Shown: piece by piece, positions 9,125 through 17,441 of the stretch | Numbering within the stretch: the stretch's first letter is position 1 | How the letters are laid out: the number at the start of each line of letters is the position of its first letter | Assembly: GCF_024582815.1 (NCBI RefSeq) | Contig: NZ_CP102099.1 | Location: forward strand, 3,782,001-3,846,000 | Length of the DNA: 64,000 bases | Source: Acinetobacter colistiniresistens | Lineage (GTDB): Bacteria; Pseudomonadota; Gammaproteobacteria; Pseudomonadales; Moraxellaceae | Direction: 5' to 3' | Notes under the pieces: generated by a model | Database searches by the model: none | Told to the model about the DNA's origin: nothing | The model's input: only the letters and a program-made list of their open reading frames with translations | Translations under genes and position numbers: made by a program

Positions 9125-9269
9125 GATAGCAGCCCTCATCCTTTTACTTTTCAAGTCTTATATTAGCAATCCGCTATGTAGCATTGTGTGAAAAAGCTTC
9201 GGACTATCGTTGCGCCAGTTGCAGAACTCTACTTTTTTTTATTATTTTTTTGTTTAAAATATAGTCGCT

Positions 9270-9298
9270 TTTAGAATGCGATAAAAATAAGCTATAAT
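9270..9298 (+). promoter_or_regulatory. sigma-70 promoter candidate
   Basis: A perfect TATAAT lies at 9293-9298, with a weak -35 (TTTAGA) 17 bp upstream at 9270-9275. It would start a transcript about 7 bp later and give a leader of about 25 nt before the ATG at 9330. An ATG at 9300 would overlap the -10 and cannot be the start. Confidence 0.5.
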
Positions 9299-9329
9299 GC
9301 TCGGCTTCATTTCTTTAATGTTTTGCTTT

Positions 9330-9752
9330 ATGTCCTATAGCCAACAAAGCGTTTCTCTTGATCTAGACACTGATGTCACCCATCAATGTTTTTTACATCA
9401 CACACGCGATGAACATTTGATTGGAATTATTGAGTTTAATAAGCCAAGCTATATTCTGAAATGGGGAGATTTAGAGTACTTCCGTCGCCGTACCGAAGAA
9501 TTCTCAGTGATGCCATTACCCGACTGCATCAATGCCATGATTGTCGATATTCGCAATGTGCAACCCTTCCTCGACAACGAAGTCCCGATTCTGCCTTGGC
9601 GTTTACTTGAAGAAGATTGCCCAGTGCGTCTTGTGGTGCCACAAGATCGTCTGGAACATTATATCGGCTTGTTTGAACCAACGTGGTTAACCACGGACGT
9701 CGATACTGCCATTCAAGAAATCCGTGAATTTATGGATATGTTTGTACATTAA
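9330..9752 (+). CDS. conserved hypothetical protein (140 aa)
   Basis: An acidic soluble protein of 140 residues with no signal peptide or membrane helix. It mixes strands and helices (QCFLHHTRDEHLIGIIEFNK and MIVDIRNVQPF) and ends in an amphipathic helix (TAIQEIREFMDMFVH). The pattern of a central hydrophobic strand followed by a helix could fit a STAS-like fold, but I cannot support that by motif. The start at 9330 was chosen because the upstream ATG lies in the probable promoter. It stands alone, convergent with fpr. Confidence 0.65.
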   Translation: MSYSQQSVSLDLDTDVTHQCFLHHTRDEHLIGIIEFNKPSYILKWGDLEYFRRRTEEFSVMPLPDCINAMIVDIRNVQPFLDNEVPILPWRLLEEDCPVRLVVPQDRLEHYIGLFEPTWLTTDVDTAIQEIREFMDMFVH

Positions 9753-9809
9753 GACATATCCACTTACTTACACACGCTTAATCATCCTAGCAGCACGACA
9801 ATGCCGCCA

Positions 9810-10571
9810 TTACCAATAATTCTCTACGGCAATATTGCCTTCACCACGACGATTCATAATCAGACCACGTTGCTTCAGCGCTTCTTTGGTATCTTCCACC
9901 ATTTGTGGATTACCACATAACATCACATGACTACTGTCTCGGTTAAAAGAGAATCCTGCTGCTTTTTCTAATTCACCATTGCCAATTAAAACAGGCAGGC
10001 GGTCATGCAGTGCCGCATTCGGATCACGGGTAATAATTGGAATAAACTTAAAGCCTGTATGCCCTTCACCAAAGAAATCTGCTATTTCCTGAATACGCTC
10101 GACATACGCCAGCTCAGATTCAGTACGCACGCTATAGACCAGATTAATCTGCTGATATTTTTTCCAGGTTTCAAAGTCTTGTAACATGCACAAAAACGGC
10201 GCCAGTCCGGTGCCTGTTCCCAATAACCATAAGTCTTGTGGTAATGGCTGTTGATAACGCGCCAAGGTCAAATAACCGTATGGAATTTTTTCCAGATACA
10301 ACTCATCACCAACTTTGAGGTGTTGCAGATTCGAGGTAAAAGCACCTTCTGGCACCACAATTGAAAAGAATTCTAAAGTTTCATCAAAAGGTGAAGAAAC
10401 CACAGAATAAGCACGTACCACCAATTCGCCCTCAACCATTAAACCAATACGGGCGAACTGCCCTGCGGTAAATTTAAAATGAGCAGGGCGAGTCATGGTG
10501 AAACTAAAAAGATTATGAGTCCAACGGTGTACAGATAAAACCTTTTCTACGCTAAATTTTTCAATTGACAT
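9810..10571 (-). CDS. fpr: ferredoxin/flavodoxin-NADP+ reductase
   Basis: A 253-residue reductase. The FAD-binding motif RAYSVVSSP (residues 44-52) and the isoalloxazine-contact region FFSIVVPEGAFTS lie in the N-terminal barrel. The NADP-binding loop LGTGTGLAPFLCML is at about residue 115, and CGNPQMVEDTKEAL carries the nicotinamide contact. The aromatic end ENYW is typical of bacterial Fpr. It transfers electrons between NADPH and ferredoxin or flavodoxin for Fe-S repair and oxidative-stress defence. It faces a LysR gene that resembles FinR, the fpr regulator of pseudomonads. Confidence 0.92.
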   Translation of the reverse strand: MSIEKFSVEKVLSVHRWTHNLFSFTMTRPAHFKFTAGQFARIGLMVEGELVVRAYSVVSSPFDETLEFFSIVVPEGAFTSNLQHLKVGDELYLEKIPYGYLTLARYQQPLPQDLWLLGTGTGLAPFLCMLQDFETWKKYQQINLVYSVRTESELAYVERIQEIADFFGEGHTGFKFIPIITRDPNAALHDRLPVLIGNGELEKAAGFSFNRDSSHVMLCGNPQMVEDTKEALKQRGLIMNRRGEGNIAVENYW

Positions 10572-10636
10572 GATGAGAACGTGGCACGAAACAGTGCGCT
10601 CATGTTAGCATGATCAGATAAATCATGAATACTCTT

Positions 10637-10662
10637 AGGATCTGTTAAATACATGAGATCCT
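10637..10662. promoter_or_regulatory. inverted repeat in fpr/LysR intergenic region
   Basis: AGGATC (10637-10642) and GATCCT (10657-10662) form a perfect inverted repeat with a 14-bp spacer, 22 bp before the LysR start codon. It lies in the 112-bp divergent region. A LysR dimer could bind here and control both genes; this is inference from position. Confidence 0.35.
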
Positions 10663-10683
10663 CAATACGTTAAGGCTTTTAAC

Positions 10684-11568
10684 ATGCGCATGACATTACG
10701 CCAATTGGCTGTTTTTGTGGCGGTCGCTCAAGAGGGAACTGTAACCAAAGCGAGTGATGCTGTCCGACTCACACAAAGTGCGGCAAGTATGGCCTTAGCT
10801 GATTTGGAAGATGGCCTCGGCGCCCCCTTATTTGATCGCTTGGGTAAACGGTTACAACTCAATGATCTCGGGCGTTTCCTGTTGCCGCAAGCCTTAGAGA
10901 TCCTCGGTCGTTGCGATGCTTTTGAACAGGCAGCAAAAGGTGAGCTACAAAGTATTGATTTACGCCTTGGTGCAACTTTAACAATCAGTGATTATTTAAT
11001 GCCTGATCTGATGGCTAATTTTTTACAATGCCATCCACAAGCACATTTACAGTTACAAGTGGGCAATACCCGTCAAATGATTGAAGCAGTCAATCAATTC
11101 CAGTTGGATTTGGCTTTAATCGAAGGCTCTTGTCATCTGCCACAATTACAATGCATTCACTGGCGTGATGATGAGCTTGCAGTTTGCTGTGCGCCGGATC
11201 ACCCACTAGCCAAGTTGAATCGCCCTCTCAGCCCAACTGATTTTCATCATGTGGAATGGATCTTGCGTGAAGAAGGTTCGGGTACTCGTGAAGTATTTGA
11301 TAATGCCATTTTACAAGACCTTCCCGACGCCAACATCCGCTTAACCCTAGGTCATAATGAAGCGATTCTAAAAATCGTCGCAGGTGGTTTAGGCATGTCT
11401 TGTGTATCAAGATTAGCGATTGAACCGTTGCAAGAAAAAGGCCAACTGGTGATACTGGATACACCTTTCTGGGAACTAACACGACCGCTATATATGCTGG
11501 TGCATCGCCAGAAATATCAAGGACCAGGACTGAAAGCTTTTTTGCAGTTTTGTGAAAATAAAGTTTAA
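10684..11568 (+). CDS. LysR-family regulator, FinR-like
   Basis: A 294-residue LysR protein. The N-terminal winged helix-turn-helix spans residues 3-62 (TLRQLAVFVAVAQEGTVTKA, then SDAVRLTQSAASMALADLE). The effector domain follows at about 90-290. The start of the protein closely resembles FinR, which in Pseudomonas activates the divergent fpr gene under superoxide or redox stress. The divergent arrangement with fpr is the same here, which supports the role. AAGG eight bases upstream fits the ATG at 10684. The gene ends before a strong bidirectional terminator. Confidence 0.85.
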   Translation: MRMTLRQLAVFVAVAQEGTVTKASDAVRLTQSAASMALADLEDGLGAPLFDRLGKRLQLNDLGRFLLPQALEILGRCDAFEQAAKGELQSIDLRLGATLTISDYLMPDLMANFLQCHPQAHLQLQVGNTRQMIEAVNQFQLDLALIEGSCHLPQLQCIHWRDDELAVCCAPDHPLAKLNRPLSPTDFHHVEWILREEGSGTREVFDNAILQDLPDANIRLTLGHNEAILKIVAGGLGMSCVSRLAIEPLQEKGQLVILDTPFWELTRPLYMLVHRQKYQGPGLKAFLQFCENKV

Positions 11569-11583
11569 TTGTTTCGAATATAT

Positions 11584-11615
11584 AAAAAACGCTTCTAGTC
11601 AGAAGCGTTTTTTAT
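11584..11615. terminator. bidirectional Rho-independent terminator
   Basis: AACGCTTCT (11588-11596) and AGAAGCGTT (11601-11609) form a 9-bp hairpin with a 4-nt loop, flanked by A-tracts and T-tracts. It serves the LysR gene on the plus strand and the TonB receptor gene on the minus strand. Confidence 0.85.
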
Positions 11616-11626
11616 TACAGCTCGAT

Positions 11627-13804
11627 TTAGAAATCGAAACTCACCCCTAACTTATAAGTCCGGCCTGCTCCTACTGTGGTAAAACCGCTAGTGAACACAC
11701 CATCCCAATATTTTTTATCTGCAACATTATCAACATTCGCACGGAAAGTTGTGTTTACACCTCCGAGTTTAGTCGCATACTTCGCGCCTAAATCAACCAG
11801 CGTATAATCAGGTAACTTGAGTGTGTTATCAGCCGTTAAATATTGGTCATCCACATAAGTCACGAAAGCATTGACACTTAAGCCTTCAACCACTGGAATT
11901 TGGTAGTCAACCCCAACACCAGCAGTAAATTCAGGTGTACCTTCAATCGTTTTACCTGAAAGATTCACACCGCCTGAAATCCCTTTTTTATATTCGGTAT
12001 CGATATAAGCCAAATTACCGTAAACAATTAGATCATCCGTAACTTTACCTGAAAAGCCGTATTCAACCCCTTTGGATTCGGTCTTCGCACCATCGGTTGT
12101 GATTTGGGTAATGGCTTTATTATTTGGGTCGCGATAGCTTGTATCTATCATCGTGCTTGGTTTTTTAATTTGATATAACGCTAAAGTGTGTAACCAACGA
12201 TCTCCTTGATATTTCGCACCCACTTCATATTGCTTACTTTCAAATGGCGCAAAGGTTTTACTGTAATTCGCATCTGCCTCATTAGATACCTTTGCACCTC
12301 GAACCAAACCTTCAACATAGCTCACATAGAACGAGGTTTCTTCACCAAAAGGTTTCACAACAATAGCTGCGCTTGGAGATACTTTATCAGCCTTCAGTGG
12401 TGGTAGATTCGTCGTGAGTGCCTTTAAATTCATATCTTGATAACGCACACCTAAAATAAACTGTAGCTTGTCATCCAGCATAGAGATTTGATCACTTAGG
12501 CTATAACTGACATACACATCATCCGCAGTAGGAACAATCTCTGGCCACGTATTTGGCATATGCCCTTCATTGCTTGGATTGTAAATATTAGTTGGGAAAT
12601 AAACCTCTGTTGCCCCCCGCCCTTTATGTTGGCTGTATTTACGTTTGAGATAATCAGCACGGAATGCCAAAGTATGAGAAATATCACCCGTGAAAATTTG
12701 ACCTTCTAAACCCGCATTAAAGGTCGTGTTATGTTCCTTTGAACCAACACGATAATATTGTGCCAGTGCATCACCATTCGCCCCAACCAAAGCAGGATTC
12801 TTCATTCCCATTGAGTTGACTGGCAGATCACGCACAACCATACGCGTACCAAATAAATGTCCACGATACTCACGTTCATTAAAACCAGCGCCTGCAAATG
12901 CTTTTAAATTAGGTAGAAGCTTATATTCACCCGATAAACCTACATAGTTAGCACTTTGCATACCTTCTAAATGCGGGAAATAATTCAGTTTGCCATCTGG
13001 TGCAGCTAAAACACGTTTCAAAGTTGAAAAAGAGATCATGGCAGGTGAGCCACCCTCACGGCTATCTCGTGTGGTATAGGCATCAAAGTTAATTTTAGCT
13101 TGGTCCGTGGTGTAGTCGAGAGCCAAAACTGCTGCAGTATTTTTATCTTCTAGGCCATCAACAATATGTTCACCTTGTCCATAAGTCGCACTGACGCGTG
13201 CTCCGAACTCCTTGTTTTCACCAAAACGGCGGGCAACATCAAAACCTGATTTATAATAGCCGCCATCTTCATACATGGCCGAAACTTGGGTCAAATCTCG
13301 ATCGGCACGCTTAGTGGTGGCCATTACCACACCACCAATACTACCGCCCGGTGCCATTCCTGCAATTAATGCATTGGGACCTTTGAGTACACTGGCAGAG
13401 CTCAAAATATCAGTCGGAGTACGACCACTCGGTGACATCCCATAAGAACCATTGATATTGGCATCTTCCCATGTCACAGGAAAACCACGAATCATAAAGT
13501 TTTCGTTTAAATGGCCACTGTTGGTGGTGGTACGAATACTTGGGTCATTTTTCAAAATGCCTGCGATCGAGTCAGCTTGTTTATCCTTAATCGCCTGTTC
13601 TGTGTAAGACTGGATACTAAAAGGTGTATCCAATACTGCTTTCTCACCAAGGATACCTAAGGTTGTGTCTTTTTTAAGTTTGCCTGTTGCATCTGTTGCC
13701 TGTGAATCAGCTTTCACGGTAATGGTCGGTAACACGGTACCATCATCAGCAACCGCGAACATTGGTAAAGCAATGAGAGATAGAAATAATATGTTCTTTT
13801 TCAA
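11627..13804 (-). CDS. TonB-dependent siderophore receptor
   Basis: A 725-residue outer-membrane receptor. The signal peptide KKNILFLSLIALPMFAVA leads into a TonB box-like segment LPTITVKA, then the plug domain (about 55-170, with VLKGPNALIAGMAPGGSIGG) and a 22-strand barrel ending in SFDF with C-terminal Phe. TTG at 13804 with GGGG upstream is preferred, because the longer frame adds 25 non-signal residues. It imports a ferric siderophore using TonB energy; the ligand cannot be named. Two Fur-like boxes upstream indicate iron repression. There is no biosynthesis gene nearby, so it probably serves xenosiderophore or scavenging use. Confidence 0.88.
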   Translation of the reverse strand: MKKNILFLSLIALPMFAVADDGTVLPTITVKADSQATDATGKLKKDTTLGILGEKAVLDTPFSIQSYTEQAIKDKQADSIAGILKNDPSIRTTTNSGHLNENFMIRGFPVTWEDANINGSYGMSPSGRTPTDILSSASVLKGPNALIAGMAPGGSIGGVVMATTKRADRDLTQVSAMYEDGGYYKSGFDVARRFGENKEFGARVSATYGQGEHIVDGLEDKNTAAVLALDYTTDQAKINFDAYTTRDSREGGSPAMISFSTLKRVLAAPDGKLNYFPHLEGMQSANYVGLSGEYKLLPNLKAFAGAGFNEREYRGHLFGTRMVVRDLPVNSMGMKNPALVGANGDALAQYYRVGSKEHNTTFNAGLEGQIFTGDISHTLAFRADYLKRKYSQHKGRGATEVYFPTNIYNPSNEGHMPNTWPEIVPTADDVYVSYSLSDQISMLDDKLQFILGVRYQDMNLKALTTNLPPLKADKVSPSAAIVVKPFGEETSFYVSYVEGLVRGAKVSNEADANYSKTFAPFESKQYEVGAKYQGDRWLHTLALYQIKKPSTMIDTSYRDPNNKAITQITTDGAKTESKGVEYGFSGKVTDDLIVYGNLAYIDTEYKKGISGGVNLSGKTIEGTPEFTAGVGVDYQIPVVEGLSVNAFVTYVDDQYLTADNTLKLPDYTLVDLGAKYATKLGGVNTTFRANVDNVADKKYWDGVFTSGFTTVGAGRTYKLGVSFDF

Positions 13805-13855
13805 TTGATCAAACCCCGATAAAAATTTGACCACAGTATATAAGACAAATTTACA

Positions 13856-13895
13856 AATGATAATAAAAATCATTAACAAAATAATAACTATTATT
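13856..13895. promoter_or_regulatory. two tandem Fur-box-like inverted repeats
   Basis: AATGAT-N7-ATCATT (13856-13874, 19 bp) and AATAATA-N2-TATTATT (13880-13895) are AT-rich inverted repeats of the GATAAT type, 50-90 bp upstream of the receptor start. The position and sequence suit Fur repression under iron-replete conditions. Confidence 0.6.
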
Positions 13896-13971
13896 TATTG
13901 AATCTCCAAAATCTCATGATCAGAATTCAAAGATATCGGCAGCATATCGTTAAATATCATGGTTTGCATGC

Positions 13972-14673
13972 TTAGTGTCCAAATTGACGCTCACAAGGTA
14001 TACCGTCACCATCTCCATCCATCTTGGTATTCGGACAATGTCTTAAGAAGAAGACAGCCTCTTCATAAGATCGCATTTGCGAACAATATTCACGCCCATC
14101 ACAGCTAAACTGAGTAGCTACAGCAGTTGTTGCTGGTGCTACTTGGGTCGGCTGTCTCTGATCATGTTGCAAAGCTCTCTCTGTTTTTGCTGACAGCTTT
14201 ACTTCAGGTAGGTCACCAACTGCTTTGCGTTGTTCTGCAATAATCTGCTTTTGTTCCTCGATCAGTTGTGCTGCTCTTAATTTTTTTGATTGCTGATAAG
14301 ACTGATATTTCTGAAATACCAAAGCCGCTAAAATCACAATGACAATTAAGCCAACAACCGTAAATAGCTTTCCAGCTTTGGTCGCTGACTGAGTACGATC
14401 TAACTTAACGGTTTTCATCAAAATACTGCTAGATGGAGAAGCATACTTGACTGGTGCTGGTTTTAAATCCAAACGAACAATATTGGCTGCTTTAAATTTT
14501 CCCCTGTCCTCCACCATAATAAATTTAAGTTTTTCTCCCAGTCGAGGCTCACCCGCTGCTTGTGGAAAATCACCAATATGGAAGAATAGATCCTTTTGAT
14601 CCCCGTCTAATTCAATAAAACCAAAACCTCTCTCTGCATTATATTTTTTAATTTTTCCCTCAAGAAACATCAT
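13972..14673 (-). CDS. cold-shock domain - membrane helix - Excalibur domain protein
   Basis: A 233-residue three-part protein. Residues 1-65 form a cold-shock domain with RNP1 GFGFIEL and RNP2 DLFFHI. A basic linker leads to a membrane helix (about 105-123, LFTVVGLIVIVILAALVF). A helical Gln/Lys-rich stretch follows. The last 40 residues (CDGREYCSQMRSYEEAVFFL, then CPNTKMDGDGDGIPCE) are an Excalibur calcium-binding domain with four Cys and the DxDxDGxxCE loop. The nucleic-acid-binding part would be cytosolic and the Excalibur part periplasmic. It sits next to a soluble cold-shock gene. Its function is unknown. ATG 14673 has AGAG upstream. Confidence 0.82.
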   Translation of the reverse strand: MMFLEGKIKKYNAERGFGFIELDGDQKDLFFHIGDFPQAAGEPRLGEKLKFIMVEDRGKFKAANIVRLDLKPAPVKYASPSSSILMKTVKLDRTQSATKAGKLFTVVGLIVIVILAALVFQKYQSYQQSKKLRAAQLIEEQKQIIAEQRKAVGDLPEVKLSAKTERALQHDQRQPTQVAPATTAVATQFSCDGREYCSQMRSYEEAVFFLRHCPNTKMDGDGDGIPCERQFGH

Positions 14674-14784
14674 CAACACTCTATTTTTATATTGCACCCT
14701 ATTCTAATCAAAAAGAGGCTAGAAAGCCCCTTTTATCATGTACCTAAACCAAATTCTAAGATTGAAAAATATCAATCATCACAA

Positions 14785-15078
14785 TTAGCGTCGAAAATTT
14801 GACAGCAACTCTGTGGTAATCGACTTATTGTGATTAGCAATTTTGGTCTTCTTGGTTTTCGCTGGATTAGGATCAATACGCTCAATTTGTGTTGCTTTAA
14901 ACTTTCCATCATTTTCCAGCGCGACAAATTTCACTTTTTCATTTCTTTTCGGCTCGCCTTCTTCTGCAGGAAAATCTGAGATATGAAAAAAGATATCTCC
15001 TTCAGAAGTTGCAATAAAACCAAATCCTTTATCAGGATTATATTGTTTGACTTTTCCTTGATAGAACTCTTGTGCCAT
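14785..15078 (-). CDS. cold-shock domain protein with basic C-terminal tail
   Basis: A 97-residue protein. Residues 5-68 are a cold-shock domain with RNP1 GFGFIAT and RNP2 DIFFHIS. The remaining 29 residues form a basic tail (KTKKTKIANHNKS then SNFRR) not found in the usual 67-70-residue CspA. Its N-terminal half closely matches that of the neighbouring fusion gene, so the two probably arose by duplication. It is likely an RNA chaperone acting in the cytosol. It is 111 bp upstream of the fusion gene on the same strand. Confidence 0.85.
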   Translation of the reverse strand: MAQEFYQGKVKQYNPDKGFGFIATSEGDIFFHISDFPAEEGEPKRNEKVKFVALENDGKFKATQIERIDPNPAKTKKTKIANHNKSITTELLSNFRR

Positions 15079-15125
15079 GACCTTTATCCTACGTTCTCAA
15101 TGCAATCATTACAGTATATAGAAAT

Positions 15126-15183
15126 AAAAAAGAGACTTTCAATCCATCCTGAAATGCTCTACGGTTGGACTCAGTCTCTTTTT
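15126..15183. terminator. terminator downstream of upp
   Basis: AAAAAAGAGACT (15126-15137) and AGTCTCTTTTT (15173-15183) are complementary and flank a 35-nt loop. On the minus strand a U-run follows the stem, 17 bp beyond the upp stop. Confidence 0.65.
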
Positions 15184-15199
15184 CTCAATATGACAAAAA

Positions 15200-15835
15200 T
15201 TAGTCTTTTTGCACGCTACCAAAAATTTTGTCACCAGCATCGCCCAAACCAGGAACAATATAACCTTCTTCATTCAGACCTTGGTCAACCGAAGCGGTAT
15301 AAATACGGACATCTGGATGCGCAGCTTCAACTTTGGCAATGCCCTCTGGTGCAGCGACCAAAATCATGACACGGATATCTTTACAGCCACTTGCTTTCAA
15401 GACATCAATTGCTGCAATTAAAGAATTTCCTGTTGCCAGCATTGGATCAATGATCATGGCTAAACGATTAGCAACATCAGGCACTAACTTTTTGTAGTAG
15501 GTGCGCACTTCTAAAGTCGCTTCATCACGTTCCAACCCCAAGACACTGACCTTAGCACTTGGAATCAAGCTTAGTACACCTTCGAGCATACCAATACCTG
15601 CACGTAGAATCGGTACAATGGTGATTTTTTTCCCTGCGATACGTTGAGTTGAGACTTTCCCTGCCCACCCATCAATTTCATGATCAACAACAGGAAGATC
15701 CTTTGTTGCTTCATAAGTCAGTAACATCGTGACTTCTTGCGCTAATTCACGAAAATTCTTGGTACTGATGTCAGAGCGACGTAGTAAACCAAGTTTATGG
15801 CGAATAAGCGGATGACGAATTTCTTGAATCGACAC
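15200..15835 (-). CDS. upp: uracil phosphoribosyltransferase
   Basis: A 211-residue enzyme that makes UMP from uracil and PRPP in pyrimidine salvage. The N-terminus [18 protein letters not shown] and the PRPP-binding loop [16 protein letters not shown] (about residues 130-145) are diagnostic, and the uracil-binding end [15 protein letters not shown] is intact. GTG at 15835 is taken as start, because it gives the usual length (E. coli Upp has 208 residues) and homologous proteins begin at this SIQEI segment. It is a single gene between two terminators. Confidence 0.93.
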   Translation of the reverse strand: MSIQEIRHPLIRHKLGLLRRSDISTKNFRELAQEVTMLLTYEATKDLPVVDHEIDGWAGKVSTQRIAGKKITIVPILRAGIGMLEGVLSLIPSAKVSVLGLERDEATLEVRTYYKKLVPDVANRLAMIIDPMLATGNSLIAAIDVLKASGCKDIRVMILVAAPEGIAKVEAAHPDVRIYTASVDQGLNEEGYIVPGLGDAGDKIFGSVQKD

Positions 15836-15897
15836 GAGTGAGTACCTAGGTAATGTTAATCTCGTTCTATTATAAAGTGTTTTTTTACTCATCAATA

Positions 15898-15926
15898 AAA
15901 AAGCCCCCAACTTTGGAGGCTTTTTT
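15898..15926 (-). terminator. terminator of the nuo operon
   Basis: AAAAAGCC (15898-15905) and GGCTTTTTT (15918-15926) form a hairpin followed by a U-run on the minus strand, 16 bp after the nuoN stop. It separates nuo from upp. Confidence 0.8.
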
Positions 15927-15941
15927 GTACAAATCCGACGA

Positions 15942-17438
15942 TTACTGTTGTTGAGACATCATAAAGTGCAATGGAGAAAGAATCTCTGACTTCAATGCCA
16001 AGTTAATCATTGGGTCTGGATAGACACCAAGTACGAATACCAATAACGCAGCAGCAAGTACCATCAGACCACCGACTTTGGTTCCCCAATGCGCATCAGC
16101 ATCAATACGAGGTACGTCTGGTGGGGTCATATACATCACCACCATCACACGCAAGTAATAGTACAAACCGATACCACTACCCACCACGATCATCGCAGCC
16201 AAGAACCAGTGTTGTGTTGTTACTGCAGCCATCACCACAAGGAACTTACCAATAAAGCCCGCTGTTAATGGGATACCCGCTAAAGACAACATCATCACGG
16301 TTAAAGTTGCGGTCAAGATCGGACGGCGCCAGAACAAACCACGATAGTCTGCAAGACTTTGTGCTTCATCTACGTTGTTATATGGGCTCGACATTAATGC
16401 CACAGCACCAAACGCACCGATTGTGGTCAGCACATAAGTAATCACATAAACCGTTACACTGCCTAAGCTTGCATAAGTCATGCTGATTAAAGCAATCAAC
16501 AAGTAACCAAAGTGCGCAATTGATGAATAACCCAAAATACGCTTCAAATTCACTTGACGTACTGCAAGTAAGTTACCTACCACAATCGACAATACCGCGA
16601 TAATGGTTAACACAGTTACTAATGATTCAACCAGAATTGCACCAGAAGTCAGTAAGTAACGTACAAACAAACCAATCGTTGCCACTTTTGCAGCCGTTGC
16701 CAAGAAGGTTGCCATTGGTGCTGGTGCACCCGCATACACATCTGGCGTCCATTTATGGAATGGCGCAAGTGAAAGTTTAAACGCAACCGCAAAAATAATT
16801 AAGCCAAGGCCCAACAACACCATGGGTTGCTGGATTGCCGTAAACAAGGCTTGTACCGAATCATAGAATGACAAGGAACCTGTGTAAGCATAGATGTATG
16901 CCATACCCATCAACAACATTGCAGATGCAGTTGCTGAAAGCACTAGGTATTTAATCCCTGCTTCCAAAGACTGACCACGTTGATAGGTATAGGCCAACAT
17001 GCCGTATACAGGAATCGACATCAACTCCAAGCTGATGAAGAAAGCTGCATAATGCGAACTTGCCACCAATAACATTGCACCTGTCACTGAACACAGTAAC
17101 AAGATATACAGTTCTTCGCGGTTTTCCTTATAAGTCTCAATATAAGCATGAGACAAGGTGCAGCACGCCAAAGCAGCAATCAAAATCAGGAATTGATAGA
17201 GCATGGTAAATGGATCAACCATAAACATGCCCATCACGTTAACCGGCACAAAGTGTCCGCTAAATACGGTATAGCCGATATAAATCGCAGCAAGGTTTAA
17301 ACCGACAACCGAAGTTGTCGCAATAAGGTTGTGATTGCGTTTAATCGCAGTCAACAACATCACTACGATTGCAGTCAAAGCCACAATCATCACTGGCGCT
17401 AGCGGCATAAGCTCAGAAAAAGAAATTGTGAAGTTCAT
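15942..17438 (-). CDS. nuoN: NADH-quinone oxidoreductase subunit N
   Basis: A 498-residue antiporter-like subunit of the complex I membrane arm, with about 14 membrane helices. It contains the conserved proton-channel features: Glu in [14 protein letters not shown] (TM5 region) and Lys residues in [15 protein letters not shown] and in [16 protein letters not shown]. It is the last gene of the operon, 3 bp after nuoM, and is followed by a terminator. It couples quinone reduction to proton translocation. Confidence 0.95.
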   Translation of the reverse strand: MNFTISFSELMPLAPVMIVALTAIVVMLLTAIKRNHNLIATTSVVGLNLAAIYIGYTVFSGHFVPVNVMGMFMVDPFTMLYQFLILIAALACCTLSHAYIETYKENREELYILLLCSVTGAMLLVASSHYAAFFISLELMSIPVYGMLAYTYQRGQSLEAGIKYLVLSATASAMLLMGMAYIYAYTGSLSFYDSVQALFTAIQQPMVLLGLGLIIFAVAFKLSLAPFHKWTPDVYAGAPAPMATFLATAAKVATIGLFVRYLLTSGAILVESLVTVLTIIAVLSIVVGNLLAVRQVNLKRILGYSSIAHFGYLLIALISMTYASLGSVTVYVITYVLTTIGAFGAVALMSSPYNNVDEAQSLADYRGLFWRRPILTATLTVMMLSLAGIPLTAGFIGKFLVVMAAVTTQHWFLAAMIVVGSGIGLYYYLRVMVVMYMTPPDVPRIDADAHWGTKVGGLMVLAAALLVFVLGVYPDPMINLALKSEILSPLHFMMSQQQ

Positions 17439-17441
17439 GAT

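Noticed and set aside
9297..9329. Earlier start for the 140-residue hypothetical protein
   Set aside because: The upstream start overlaps the TATAAT promoter element.
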